25,884 nucleotides of DNA from Burkholderiaceae bacterium (GTDB lineage: Bacteria > Pseudomonadota > Gammaproteobacteria > Burkholderiales > Burkholderiaceae_C): NCBI GenBank assembly GCA_031276435.1, contig JAISNB010000199.1:1-25884 (forward strand). Direction: 5' to 3'. Below, one piece after another: positions 19,078 to 25,884 of the stretch (within the stretch, counting starts at the first letter, position 1; the number at the start of each line of letters is the position of its first letter). The notes beneath the pieces were generated by a model that did not search any database, was not told the DNA's origin, and saw only the letters and a list, made by a program, of their open reading frames with translations. Made by a program: the position numbers and the translations under genes.

Positions 19078-19995
19078 TCAAGCTGGCAAATAGCCGTCCA
19101 CCGACAAATAACGCTCGCCCGTGTCGTAATTGAAGCCCAGCACGCGCGCGCCCTTGGGCAGATCGGGCAGCTTTTGCGCAATGGCCGCCAGCGTGGCCCC
19201 GCTGCTGATGCCGATGAGCACCCCCTCTTCGCGCGCACTGCGGCGGCCATACTCGCGCGCGGCCTCGGCCTCTACCTGGATCACGCCATCGAGCAAGCCC
19301 GTATCCAGATTCTTGGGCACAAACCCCGCACCAATGCCCTGGATGGGGTGCGGCGCGGGCTGGCCGCCGCTGATAACGGGCGAGGCCACAGGCTCCACGG
19401 CAAAAACCTTCAGTTGCGGCCATTTGGCCTTCAGCGCGCGCGCCACCCCCGTCAAATGCCCGCCCGTGCCCACCCCCGTAATCAGCGCGTCCAGCCCGTC
19501 GGCAAAATCGGCCAGAATCTCCTGCGCCGTGCTGCGCTCGTGCGCCGCGGGATTGGACGGATTGTCAAACTGCTGCGGAATCCACGCCCCCGGCGTCTGC
19601 GCGGCCAGCTCTTCGGCGCGGGCGATGGCCCCTTTCATGCCCTTTTCCTTGGGCGTCAAATCAAACGTCGCGCCATAGGCCAGCATCAGGCGGCGGCGCT
19701 CCACGCTCATGCTCTCGGGCATCACCAGAATCAGCTTGTAGCCCTTCACGGCGGCCACCATCGCCAGCCCCACGCCCGTATTGCCGCTGGTCGGCTCGAT
19801 GATCGTGCCGCCCGGCTTGAGCCGGCCGCTGGCCTCGGCGTCCTCGATCATCGCCAGCGCGATGCGGTCCTTGATGGAGCCGCCCGGGTTGCTGCGCTCT
19901 GACTTGATCCACACATTGGCCCCGGGGCCAAACAGGCGTTGCACCCGCACATGCGGCGTGCGGCCAATGGTCTCAAGAATGGTGTTGGCTTTCAT
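19078..19995 (-). CDS. cysK: Cysteine synthase (O-acetylserine sulfhydrylase)
   Basis: This 305-aa fold-type II PLP enzyme makes cysteine from O-acetylserine and sulfide in the cytoplasm. The PLP lysine is K42 in GGSIKDRIA, the substrate loop is TSGNTG at 69-74, the phosphate loop is GTGGHLTG, and SSGAT lies near the C-terminus (GISSGATLAA). The N-terminus (ILETIGRTPHVRVQRL) is close to CysK. CysM-type enzymes are related and the split from sequence alone is not absolute, but GFVPKNLDTGLLD favours CysK. GGAG at 20002-20005, six bases before the ATG, fixes the start. It is divergent from rnpB. An AT-rich tract (about 20085-20107) in the shared spacer could serve its promoter or a CysB-type regulator, but no clear box could be assigned. 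Confidence 0.94.
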   Translation of the reverse strand: MKANTILETIGRTPHVRVQRLFGPGANVWIKSERSNPGGSIKDRIALAMIEDAEASGRLKPGGTIIEPTSGNTGVGLAMVAAVKGYKLILVMPESMSVERRRLMLAYGATFDLTPKEKGMKGAIARAEELAAQTPGAWIPQQFDNPSNPAAHERSTAQEILADFADGLDALITGVGTGGHLTGVARALKAKWPQLKVFAVEPVASPVISGGQPAPHPIQGIGAGFVPKNLDTGLLDGVIQVEAEAAREYGRRSAREEGVLIGISSGATLAAIAQKLPDLPKGARVLGFNYDTGERYLSVDGYLPA

Positions 19996-20142
19996 TTGAA
20001 TCTCCAGAAAAAAAGTGGGCGAAATCCCGGGTTTTCAGGAAAACGCAGGCGACCATTCTGGCGCAATTGATGGACATGTTTACGCATATGGTTATATAAA
20101 AAATTCATGAGCCAGAACCAATCCGCGCCCATGGCGCGCGCC

Positions 20143-20148
20143 TACAAT
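20143..20148 (+). promoter_or_regulatory. Candidate -10 box of rnpB
   Basis: TACAAT lies 7 bp before the expected 5' end of RNase P RNA (20156), the right distance for a -10 element. No convincing -35 was found. Confidence 0.5.
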
Positions 20149-20155
20149 AGCGCCC

Positions 20156-20520
20156 GTGAAGCCCGCCAGACCGCCGCTGGTGCAAGCCGTGGAAACACCG
20201 CACTGGAGGAACGTCCGGACTGCACAGGGCAGCGCAGGAGCTAACGGCTCTCCACCGCAAGGTGAGGATCAGAGCAACAGAGACGAGTCGCCCGGGGACT
20301 TTGGCGCGCGCCGTGTGTGCACGCCGGGGCCGCCGGGCGGGTGAAACGGGCAATCTCTGCGCGCAGCAACATCAAGTAGGTTGGCTTTGAGGCGGCCCGC
20401 TGAGCCAACGGGTAGATGGCGCCGAGCCGGGCGGGCAACCCCCGGCCCAGATGGATGGCGGTCACGCCATGGCGCGCAAGCGCCGTGGCGCACAGAATCC
20501 GGCGTACCGGCGGACTTCAC
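20156..20520 (+). ncRNA. rnpB: RNase P RNA, bacterial class A
   Basis: The catalytic RNA of RNase P matures tRNA 5' ends. The P1 helix is formed by GTGAAGCCCGCC at the 5' end and GGCGGACTTCAC at the 3' end, which set the boundaries. Conserved landmarks appear in order: GGAGGAACGTCCGGACTGCA with CACAGGGCAG (CR-I region), CAGAGCAACAGAGACGAGTC, GGGTGAAACGGGCAATCTC, the TAGGTTGGC...GCCAACGGGTAGATGGC stem region, and CACAGAATCCGG (CR-V). The CR-I segment reads GGAACGTCC where E. coli has GGAAAGTCC; I could not decide whether this is normal for the lineage. A T6 run (20522-20527) directly after the P1 strand probably terminates transcription. Ends are accurate to a few nucleotides. Confidence 0.95.
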
Positions 20521-20622
20521 ATTTTTTGTCCTGTTTCAGGCGGGCACGCAAAATGCATGCTATTGCACGCGCGCGCAAACATGCAAAATTTTGTCACCTG
20601 CGCGCGCGGCGGCAGCGGCAGT

Positions 20623-20641
20623 CCGGCCAGCGGCGGGCCGG
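20623..20641 (+). repeat. Short hairpin before the first large membrane-protein gene
   Basis: CCGGCC and GGCCGG flank AGCGGCG just upstream of the ribosome site. The same hairpin, followed by the same TTTTTGACAAGGAAAACACC-like leader, recurs at 23199-23217 before the second copy. It marks the left edge of the duplicated unit (offset 2,576 bp). Confidence 0.65.
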
Positions 20642-20667
20642 ATCTTGATTTTGACAAGGAAAACACC

Positions 20668-22341
20668 ATGGAAGTACTCGCTTATTTTGCAGTCCTTATG
20701 GGCGCACTCAGTTTATGGGAGACGCTGAATGCAAAATACATTGCCGTCGCCATTTTCATAATCAGCATCTGCATCGTGCTGTGGACTGGATCGGGCAGCA
20801 GGCCGCGCCTCAAACTGGGCCTGGTCGCGCTGCTGCTGGGCGCGGTGGTGCTGGCCATGCTGCATCAGCCGCCGCCAGAATTTGACATCATCAGCCGCAC
20901 CGAAAAGGAGCGAGCGAAGCGGCAGTTATTCAGCAATCGCTCGGACAAAGCCGAAGAAATGTGCTTGCAGGAATCGCGCGCCCACACGGCCCATTCTGAC
21001 AACCCTTACGGTGCCGACCCCATCCCGGCGCGCGGCCTCACGCTGGAAGAAGCCGGATTTTCTTCTTATGAACTGGTCGACCTCTTGCTGTGGCAAGAAC
21101 TGGCGTTTGTGGAAGCCAAAGTATTTGCTGGCGACCATGGGCAAGGCCATATTGTGACGGACAAATACAAAGAAAAAAACAACTGGCCGGTTCAGCAGCC
21201 GCCTGGCCAGTACGTGCGCCTGCAACTGGCCGCTGAAGGCACACCCGGCTGCCTTGCCCCCAGCGCCATGCCCGAAGCGGCGCGCAGAGAATGGGACGAA
21301 CGGTATAAAAACAGCCACGATGGGAGCAGAAACGCCTACCTGCACCACCGGGAGCGCACCGAAGGCAAGCTGTGCCTGTGGATGGGCGCCATCGACGCGC
21401 CCACCGCCTCTGTGCGCCTGGATTACGCGGCCTACCCCGGCGCCGCCCACAACGAACCGCAAGGGCGCTTCCGGCTGCTGGATGCCCAAACCGGGGCCGT
21501 GCTGGCCGCCCGCACAGTCAACAACCTGGGCGACAACAGATCCGGGAATTGCTGGGGCTATAGCGAATTAACAAGACTGGTAAAGCCAGAAAATTACCAG
21601 ATGCCACCCAGATACGACGAGGCCGAACAGGCCATGTTCAGCAACCGCGAGAGAAAAGCGCTCGCCATGTGCGAGCAAGAATCGCGCTCCCGGCCTGTGC
21701 CCGTCCAAACCCGCGCCATCACGCTGGAAGAAAAAGGCATTCACGCCGACGAACTGGTGAATTTGCTGCTGCAAAAAAACCTGGACTTTGTGGAAATCAA
21801 GGTGTTTTCCGAGAAAAACGAATGGCAGGGCCGCATCGCAACCGCCGGACTCGAGATGCGTTATCCGTACGACGATCAACCAGCCTGGAACGTCAACAGC
21901 CAGTCGCCGGGCCAATACGTGCGCCTGCAACTGGCCGCTGAGGGCACGCCCGGCTGCCTTGCGCCCGATGCCATGCCCAAAGGGGCGCGGAAAGCCTGGC
22001 ACGACAGGTACAGGCCACACTTTCGCGAGCGGGAACGCGCCCAGGGCGGTCCCCTGTGCCTGTGGCTGGGCAACGCGGGCGCCCCCACCGCCCCCGTGCG
22101 CCTGGACTACAAGCCATCCGGCGTTGCCCGCAGCGAGCCACAGGGCCAATACCGGTTGGTCAACGCCCAAACCGGGGCCGTGCTGGCCACCCGCACAGTG
22201 AGCAACCGGGGCGACAGGGTTGAGAAAACAGCCTCTCGCCTAGGCCTGGGAGCAGAACATGACGGCTGCGATGGCTATAGCGGACTGACCGCCTTGCTCA
22301 GCGCCCCCGCCGCTGCTGCCGCCGCAAAGCCGCCCCAATGA
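20668..22341 (+). CDS. Membrane-anchored protein with duplicated four-Cys domain, copy 1 (557 aa)
   Basis: The start is the ATG at 20668, with AAGGA seven bases upstream. Three hydrophobic segments are predicted at about 3-17, 24-40 and 50-66. The basic RPRLK between the second and third suggests that the remaining ~490 residues are periplasmic. Two copies of a ~220-residue domain follow (about 85-305 and 322-545). Each carries MC.QES, LTLEE or ITLEE, FVE.KVF, PGQYVRLQLAAEGTPGCLAP, LCLW.G, APTA.VRLDY, EPQG..RL and AQTGAVLA. Four cysteines sit at matching places (99/195/236/295 and 335/430/464/534), so disulfides are likely. No catalytic motif was recognised and no known family was assigned. 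It is followed 81 bp later by the first small membrane-protein gene, and the pair is repeated downstream. Probably an envelope-facing complex partner; function unknown. Confidence 0.85.
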   Translation: MEVLAYFAVLMGALSLWETLNAKYIAVAIFIISICIVLWTGSGSRPRLKLGLVALLLGAVVLAMLHQPPPEFDIISRTEKERAKRQLFSNRSDKAEEMCLQESRAHTAHSDNPYGADPIPARGLTLEEAGFSSYELVDLLLWQELAFVEAKVFAGDHGQGHIVTDKYKEKNNWPVQQPPGQYVRLQLAAEGTPGCLAPSAMPEAARREWDERYKNSHDGSRNAYLHHRERTEGKLCLWMGAIDAPTASVRLDYAAYPGAAHNEPQGRFRLLDAQTGAVLAARTVNNLGDNRSGNCWGYSELTRLVKPENYQMPPRYDEAEQAMFSNRERKALAMCEQESRSRPVPVQTRAITLEEKGIHADELVNLLLQKNLDFVEIKVFSEKNEWQGRIATAGLEMRYPYDDQPAWNVNSQSPGQYVRLQLAAEGTPGCLAPDAMPKGARKAWHDRYRPHFRERERAQGGPLCLWLGNAGAPTAPVRLDYKPSGVARSEPQGQYRLVNAQTGAVLATRTVSNRGDRVEKTASRLGLGAEHDGCDGYSGLTALLSAPAAAAAAKPPQ

Positions 22342-22422
22342 ATGCGCGCCTGCCATTTTCTGGCCGCCCGCGCCGCGGGCCGCTGAAAAAACGAACCTGA
22401 ATTTTCTGGAGAACACCCCATC

Positions 22423-23061
22423 ATGTCGAAAATCGAATCCATCATGCACGGACTGGCCAACCTGCTGACCAGCACAGCGTTTCTGAAAGAACTCGCCCTG
22501 TTTGCCCTGTGCGTGTGTGGCGCGTGTTTCCTGCTCTTCAACGTCAAACGCTGGCGGGTGCTGGCCGTTGTTGCTGCCGTGCCGCTGCTGCTCATGTCGG
22601 CGTATTTTGCGTTTTCCACCAGCCGCGCGCTCGACTGGCACCTGAAATGCCCGGGCGGCTACGGCAAGAATTTTTTCAACAGCGCTTTCATGCCCGGTGA
22701 TGCGCCCATCGGCGATCCGCCTGTCGACCCCAGCACGCTCACTTATCCGAGCATCGGTGGGAATCTTCTCCCCTATACGTATTGCGACAGCGTGGAAGAA
22801 GGCCAGGCCAGAAAAGCCCTGAAAGAAGCGCGCAATGCGCCCGTGTCAGAAGAAGACAGCCAGCAGGCACAGCAGCAACAACAAGAACAACGGGCGCGCC
22901 AGCAACAGCAACAGCAGGAAGAAGCCAAACACATGCGCGCCAACCGCGACGCATACCTGCAAGCCCTGCGCCAAACAACAGCGGCGGCAGCGGGGCCGCC
23001 CCAGGCAGCGCCAGCACTGGCCGAACCCGCCAGCAGCAACGGCGCCAGAGCCGCGCGCTGA
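22423..23061 (+). CDS. Small two-TM protein with Gln-rich coil, copy 1 (212 aa)
   Basis: The start is the ATG at 22423 (MSKIESIMHG), with TGGAG ahead. Two transmembrane segments are predicted (about 20-39 and 46-64) with NVKRWR between them, putting the C-terminus in the periplasm. LKCPGGYGKNFFN (Cys76) follows, then a linker with a second Cys (121, YCDSVEEGQARKA). Residues about 129-187 form a probable coiled coil with long Gln runs (144-166), then KHMRANRDAYLQALRQ. The tail is Ala/Pro-rich. It shares overall topology with the large protein upstream (hydrophobic pair, basic cytoplasmic loop, periplasmic body). The linker and Gln run are longer than in copy 2. No family recognised. Confidence 0.83.
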   Translation: MSKIESIMHGLANLLTSTAFLKELALFALCVCGACFLLFNVKRWRVLAVVAAVPLLLMSAYFAFSTSRALDWHLKCPGGYGKNFFNSAFMPGDAPIGDPPVDPSTLTYPSIGGNLLPYTYCDSVEEGQARKALKEARNAPVSEEDSQQAQQQQQEQRARQQQQQQEEAKHMRANRDAYLQALRQTTAAAAGPPQAAPALAEPASSNGARAAR

Positions 23062-23243
23062 TGGCCGCGACGGTGCGCCAAAAACCAGGGAGACCCTGAT
23101 GCAAAAAACCGCCATTGCGAGCGCAGCCAAGCCATCCATGGCCGTCGTGTATGGATTGAATTGCCACGGGGCCAAAGCCCCGTGGCAAAGGCGGCAACCC
23201 GGCCAGCGGCGGGCCGGATTCTATTTTTGACAAGGAAAACACC
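23062..23243 (+). other. Spacer between array units, with a family A repeat and a remnant start site
   Basis: After the small gene comes AGGGAG plus ATG at 23099, a well-formed start site at the place where unit 2 has the MSSSIESIG start. Here it leads only into a 43-codon frame made of repeat sequence and ending at 23230. The spacer then holds a family A hairpin (23110-23190) and the CCGGCC/GGCCGG leader hairpin (23199-23217) of the next large gene. It probably marks where a third gene of unit 1 was lost. Confidence 0.5.
23110..23190. repeat. Dispersed hairpin repeat, family A, with perfect 12-bp stem
   Basis: TTGCCACGGGGC and GCCCCGTGGCAA form a perfect stem with loop CAAA (23161-23188), preceded by GCCATTGCGAGCGC. 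It lies in the spacer between the two duplicated units. Confidence 0.75.
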
Positions 23244-24845
23244 ATGGGATTGCTTGAGGGACTTATTTATTTTCTGATCTTTACAGGCGCATCCATCGCA
23301 TGGCTGGCGCTGAATGCCAAATACATTGCCGTCGCCATTTTCATGTTCAGCATCTGCGCCTTGCTGTGGACTGGCTCGCGCAGGCCGCTGCTCAAACTGG
23401 GCCTGGTTGCGCTGCTGCTGGGCGCGGCGGTGCTGGCCATGCTGTACCAGCCGCCGCCAGAATACGACCTTGTCAGCCATGCCGCCGACAAGCGAATGCT
23501 CGACAAACGCGCGCAAAAAGCGCAGGCGATGTGCGAGCAAGAAGCGCGCCTCCAGTCTGTCGACCCCATCCCGGCGCGCGGCCTCACGCTGGAAGAGGCC
23601 CGGCTTTACCCCGACCAACTGGCGGACATGCTGCTGTGGCAAGAACTCGCGTTTGTGGAAGCCAAGGTATTTGCCGACGCGCGCGGGCAAGGCCGCATTG
23701 CGGCCGCCGAATACGAAGAAGAGAAGAACTACTGGCCAGTCCAGCAGCCGCCCGGCCAGTACGTGCGCCTGCAACTGGCCGCTGAAGGCACGCCCGGCTG
23801 CCTTGCCCCCAGCGCCATGCCCGAAGCGGTGCGGAAAGAATGGGAAGGCCGGTATGAAAGCGGCCATGGGAGCAAAAACGCCTACCTGCTCAATCGGGAG
23901 CGCGCCGAAGGCAAGCTGTGCCTGTGGATGGGTGCCATCGACGCGTCCACCGCCTCTGTGCGCCTGGATTACGCGGCCTACCCCGACGCCCCCCGCTCTG
24001 AACCCCAAGGGCGCATGCGGCTGGTAGACGCCCAAACCGGGGCCGTGCTGGCCGCTCGCACGGTAAGCCATCTTGGCAACCGGTATTTCGAGCATTCGCA
24101 CTGCGGCAGCAAACTGGCCGCGTTGCTGAAGCCAGAAAATTACCAGCCGCCGCCCAAATTCGATGCCGCCAGTTATGAGGCCGAAAAGCAGATGTTCAGA
24201 AACCGCGCGAAAAAAGCGCGCGCCATGTGCGAGCAAGAATCGCGCTCCCGGCCTGTGCCCGTCAAAACCCGCGCCATCACGCTGGAAGAAAAAGGTATTC
24301 ACGCCGACGAACTGCTGGAATTGCTGCTGCAAAAAAACCTGGACTTTGTGGAAATCAAGGTATTTTCTGATAAAAACGAATGGCAGGGCCGCATCGCACC
24401 GGCCGAATCCGGCGAGCAGAACTGGGAGGTCGACCAAGCGGCGGGCCAATACGTGCGCCTGCAACTGGCCGCCCAAGGTACGCCCGGCTGCCTTGCGCCC
24501 GATGCCATGCCCAAAGGGGCGCGGCAAACCTGGCACCGCAGGCATGAAGATTATCCGCACTTCATCGACCGGGAGCGTACCCAGGGCGCGCCCCTGTGCC
24601 TGTGGCTGGGCAACATCGACGCGCCCACCGCCCCCGTGCGCCTGGATTACGCGGCCTACCCCGACATCCCCCGCAGTGAGCCACAAGGACGCTTGCGGCT
24701 GGTCAACGTCCAAACCGGGGCCACGCTGGCCGAGCGCACGATCAGCAACCGGGGCGACAGATATGAGGGCTGCTGGGGCTATGGCGAACTGACCGCCTTG
24801 CTCAATGCCCCCGCAACCACCGCCGTCAAGCCGCCGCCCCAATAA
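23244..24845 (+). CDS. Membrane-anchored protein with duplicated four-Cys domain, copy 2 (533 aa)
   Basis: The start is the ATG at 23244, with AAGGA upstream in a leader almost identical to that of copy 1. The architecture is the same: hydrophobic segments at about 6-20, 27-43 and 52-68, basic SRRPLLK between the last two, then two periplasmic domains (about 88-296 and 313-521). The four-Cys sets are at 97/186/226/287 and 329/416/452/510. Segments such as PGQYVRLQLAAEGTPGCLAP are the same as in copy 1. Differences concentrate in the region after TM3, the linker around the fourth Cys and the loops before LCLW. It is 24 residues shorter overall. It pairs with the small gene at 24900. No known family or active site recognised; the paralogy to 20668-22341 is certain. 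Confidence 0.85.
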   Translation: MGLLEGLIYFLIFTGASIAWLALNAKYIAVAIFMFSICALLWTGSRRPLLKLGLVALLLGAAVLAMLYQPPPEYDLVSHAADKRMLDKRAQKAQAMCEQEARLQSVDPIPARGLTLEEARLYPDQLADMLLWQELAFVEAKVFADARGQGRIAAAEYEEEKNYWPVQQPPGQYVRLQLAAEGTPGCLAPSAMPEAVRKEWEGRYESGHGSKNAYLLNRERAEGKLCLWMGAIDASTASVRLDYAAYPDAPRSEPQGRMRLVDAQTGAVLAARTVSHLGNRYFEHSHCGSKLAALLKPENYQPPPKFDAASYEAEKQMFRNRAKKARAMCEQESRSRPVPVKTRAITLEEKGIHADELLELLLQKNLDFVEIKVFSDKNEWQGRIAPAESGEQNWEVDQAAGQYVRLQLAAQGTPGCLAPDAMPKGARQTWHRRHEDYPHFIDRERTQGAPLCLWLGNIDAPTAPVRLDYAAYPDIPRSEPQGRLRLVNVQTGATLAERTISNRGDRYEGCWGYGELTALLNAPATTAVKPPPQ

Positions 24846-24899
24846 ATGTGCGCGGGCCGCTGAAAAAACGAACCTGAATTTTCTGGAGAACACCCCATC

Positions 24900-25424
24900 A
24901 TGTCGAAAATCGAATCCATGGCCCATGCCCTGGCCAGCCTGCTGGCCAGCACGGCGTTTCTGAAAGAACTGGCCCTGTTTGCCCTGTGCGCCAGTGGCGC
25001 GTGCTTCCTGTTTTTCAACGTCAAGCGTTTGCAAGTGCTGGTTGCCGTGCCGCTGCTCATTTTGTCGCTGTATTTTGCATTTTCCGCCAGCCGCGCGCTC
25101 GACTGGCACATGAAATGCCCGGGCGGCTACGGCAAGAATTTTTTCAACAGTTCTTCCACTGATGTCAGTAAAGATGCGCCCGCTTATTGCGACAGCGTGG
25201 AAGAAGGCCAGGCCAGAAAAGCCCGGGAAGAGGCGCGCAAGACCGGCGCGCAAGAAGAAGACCAGTGGCAACGGGCGCACCAGCAGCAACAGCAGGAAGA
25301 GGCCAAACACATGCGCGCCAACCGCGACGTATACCTGCAAGCCCTGCGCCAGACAGCGGCAGCAGAGCAGCCCCAGGCAGCGCCAGCACTGGCCGAACCC
25401 GCCAACGCCGCCGACGCGCCCTGA
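24900..25424 (+). CDS. Small two-TM protein with Gln-rich coil, copy 2 (174 aa)
   Basis: The start is the ATG at 24900 (MSKIESMAHA); the ~55 bp ahead of it is practically identical to that ahead of copy 1. Two TM segments (about 20-39 and 46-62) flank NVKRLQ. Conserved Cys73 is in MKCPGGYGKNFFN and Cys97 in YCDSVEEGQARKA. The coil is shorter than in copy 1: the Gln run has five residues (128-132), and the linker between the two cysteines lacks about 21 residues. KHMRANRDVYLQALRQ and the Ala/Pro tail are retained. It probably acts with the large protein encoded 54 bp upstream. Unknown family. Confidence 0.83.
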   Translation: MSKIESMAHALASLLASTAFLKELALFALCASGACFLFFNVKRLQVLVAVPLLILSLYFAFSASRALDWHMKCPGGYGKNFFNSSSTDVSKDAPAYCDSVEEGQARKAREEARKTGAQEEDQWQRAHQQQQQEEAKHMRANRDVYLQALRQTAAAEQPQAAPALAEPANAADAP

Positions 25425-25574
25425 TGATGACGGCGGCGCGCGCGCCAAAAACCCGAAAACCAGACTGAAATTGCAAGGAGCCAGTCACACCATGTCCTCA
25501 TCCATCGAATCCATTGGCACCGGCCTGTCGGCACGCATCGCGCCCCTTGATTTGCTCTTGCCCCCATCCTCACC

Positions 25575-25660
25575 TCCCGCCTCTCCACAAGTGGAGAGGG
25601 GAGCAAATTGCACCCTCCCCCCTTGGGGGGAGGGGTGGGGAGAGGGGACAAAGGGGGAGG
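25575..25660. repeat. Dispersed repeat, family C
   Basis: CCTCTCCAC and GTGGAGAGG form a perfect 9-bp stem (25580-25599). AAATTGCACCCTCCCC and TTGGGGGGAGGGG follow. The element order is the same as at 10122-10221. Confidence 0.75.
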
Positions 25661-25708
25661 AATGGGGGGAGAGGGGGATTTTCAGCCCGGTCGCCGCACC
25701 CACCCAAT

Positions 25709-25739
25709 CCAGTCATTGCGAGCGCCTCGCAATGACTGG
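25709..25739. repeat. Dispersed hairpin repeat, family A, minimal perfect palindrome
   Basis: CCAGTCATTGCGAG and CTCGCAATGACTGG form a perfect 14-bp stem around CGC. It is the shortest and most symmetric family A copy in the window. Confidence 0.8.
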
Positions 25740-25794
25740 GCCAGAATAATTCACGGCTTGCAATGACACACGAATTTCAAGGAGCAACCACACC

Positions 25795-25884
25795 ATGTCC
25801 TCATCCATCGAATCCATTGGCACCGGCCTGTCGGTCATCATCTCGGGCGCGGCGTTCTGGCCCGGATTCATCTTGTTTGCCGCC
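25795..25884 (+). CDS. Third, diverged small membrane-protein paralogue (partial, runs off right edge)
   Basis: Thirty codons are visible from the ATG at 25795, with AAGGAG ahead. The sequence MSSSIESIGTGLS, then AAFWPGFILFAA, aligns with the small proteins (MSKIESI.HGL, then TAFLKELALFAL): the same IES start, then a first TM beginning near residue 20. This makes it a third member of the small-protein family, more diverged than copies 1 and 2. The rest is outside the window, so length and any coil are unknown. Confidence 0.7.
   Translation, partial: MSSSIESIGTGLSVIISGAAFWPGFILFAA

Larger units (their letters stand above)
25492..25749 (+). pseudogene. Truncated start of the third paralogue, overrun by repeats
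   Basis: The first 13 codons (MSSSIESIGTGLS) and part of the leader are identical to those at 25795. After codon 13 the sequence leaves the gene and enters family C and family A repeats, ending in a stop at 25749. It keeps a ribosome site (AAGGAG), so a repeat-derived 85-aa peptide could be made, but nothing suggests it is functional. Confidence 0.7.

Noticed and set aside
18272..19423. 383-codon minus-strand frame spanning the repressor, tRNA and cysK
   Set aside because: It runs antisense through the TetR gene and the tRNA, and out of frame through cysK.
20573..20590. TTGCAC...AAAATT as a promoter for the membrane-protein array
   Set aside because: The -10 matches consensus at only three of six positions; left unassigned.
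22773..25448. 891-codon open frame on the minus strand across the membrane-protein array
   Set aside because: It is antisense to three plus-strand genes that have ribosome sites, duplicated leaders and coherent membrane topology. Its apparent repeats only mirror the duplicated plus-strand genes.

Overview
The window looks like chromosomal DNA from a GC-rich betaproteobacterium, most likely Burkholderiales of the Comamonadaceae type. The reasons are the valS-galU neighbour pair, the divergent ybbA/tesA pair, an IPTL-CTERM-type surface protein, a class A RNase P RNA, and many short dispersed hairpin repeats between genes. I did not identify a species.

Layout. 1-299 (minus): the N-terminus of a probable membrane-anchored alpha-2-macroglobulin, running off the left edge. 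758-2383 (minus): two tandem, related DUF4124-type secreted proteins, one of which carries the domain twice. 2516-3961: a YbbA-like ABC ATPase and a TesA-like GDSL esterase, divergent, with start codons 15 bp apart. 4106-7940 (plus): valyl-tRNA synthetase and UTP-glucose-1-phosphate uridylyltransferase. 8426-9631 (minus): a secreted DUF11/IPTL-CTERM-like gene broken by one in-frame amber codon, with a copied scrap of its 3' end 300 bp further on and a five-copy heptamer repeat upstream. 10363-11076 (minus): a membrane-anchored c-type cytochrome. 11306-18580: a complete RND multidrug efflux operon (adaptor, pump, outer-membrane channel) with a divergent TetR/AcrR-type repressor. The spacer between them holds an operator nearly identical to the E. 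coli AcrR box. 18616-20520: tRNA-Arg(CCG), cysK and rnpB.

20623 to the right edge is the least familiar part. A two-gene unit is repeated in tandem: a large membrane-anchored protein of about 540 aa, then a small two-TM protein with a Gln-rich coil. A third, diverged relative of the small protein starts at 25795 and leaves the window. Each large protein contains an internal duplication of a roughly 220-residue domain with four conserved cysteines, predicted to be periplasmic. I recognise no family for either protein. The array (large1-small1-large2-small2-third paralogue) is the best candidate here for an undescribed system. Its function cannot be read from the sequence; paralogue arrays of small membrane and periplasmic proteins are compatible with immunity, envelope or surface-variation roles.

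A recurring theme is local duplication: the DUF4124 pair, the membrane-protein array, and two separate ~300-bp gene-fragment duplications. Each of those last two brackets the same two kinds of short palindromic repeat.
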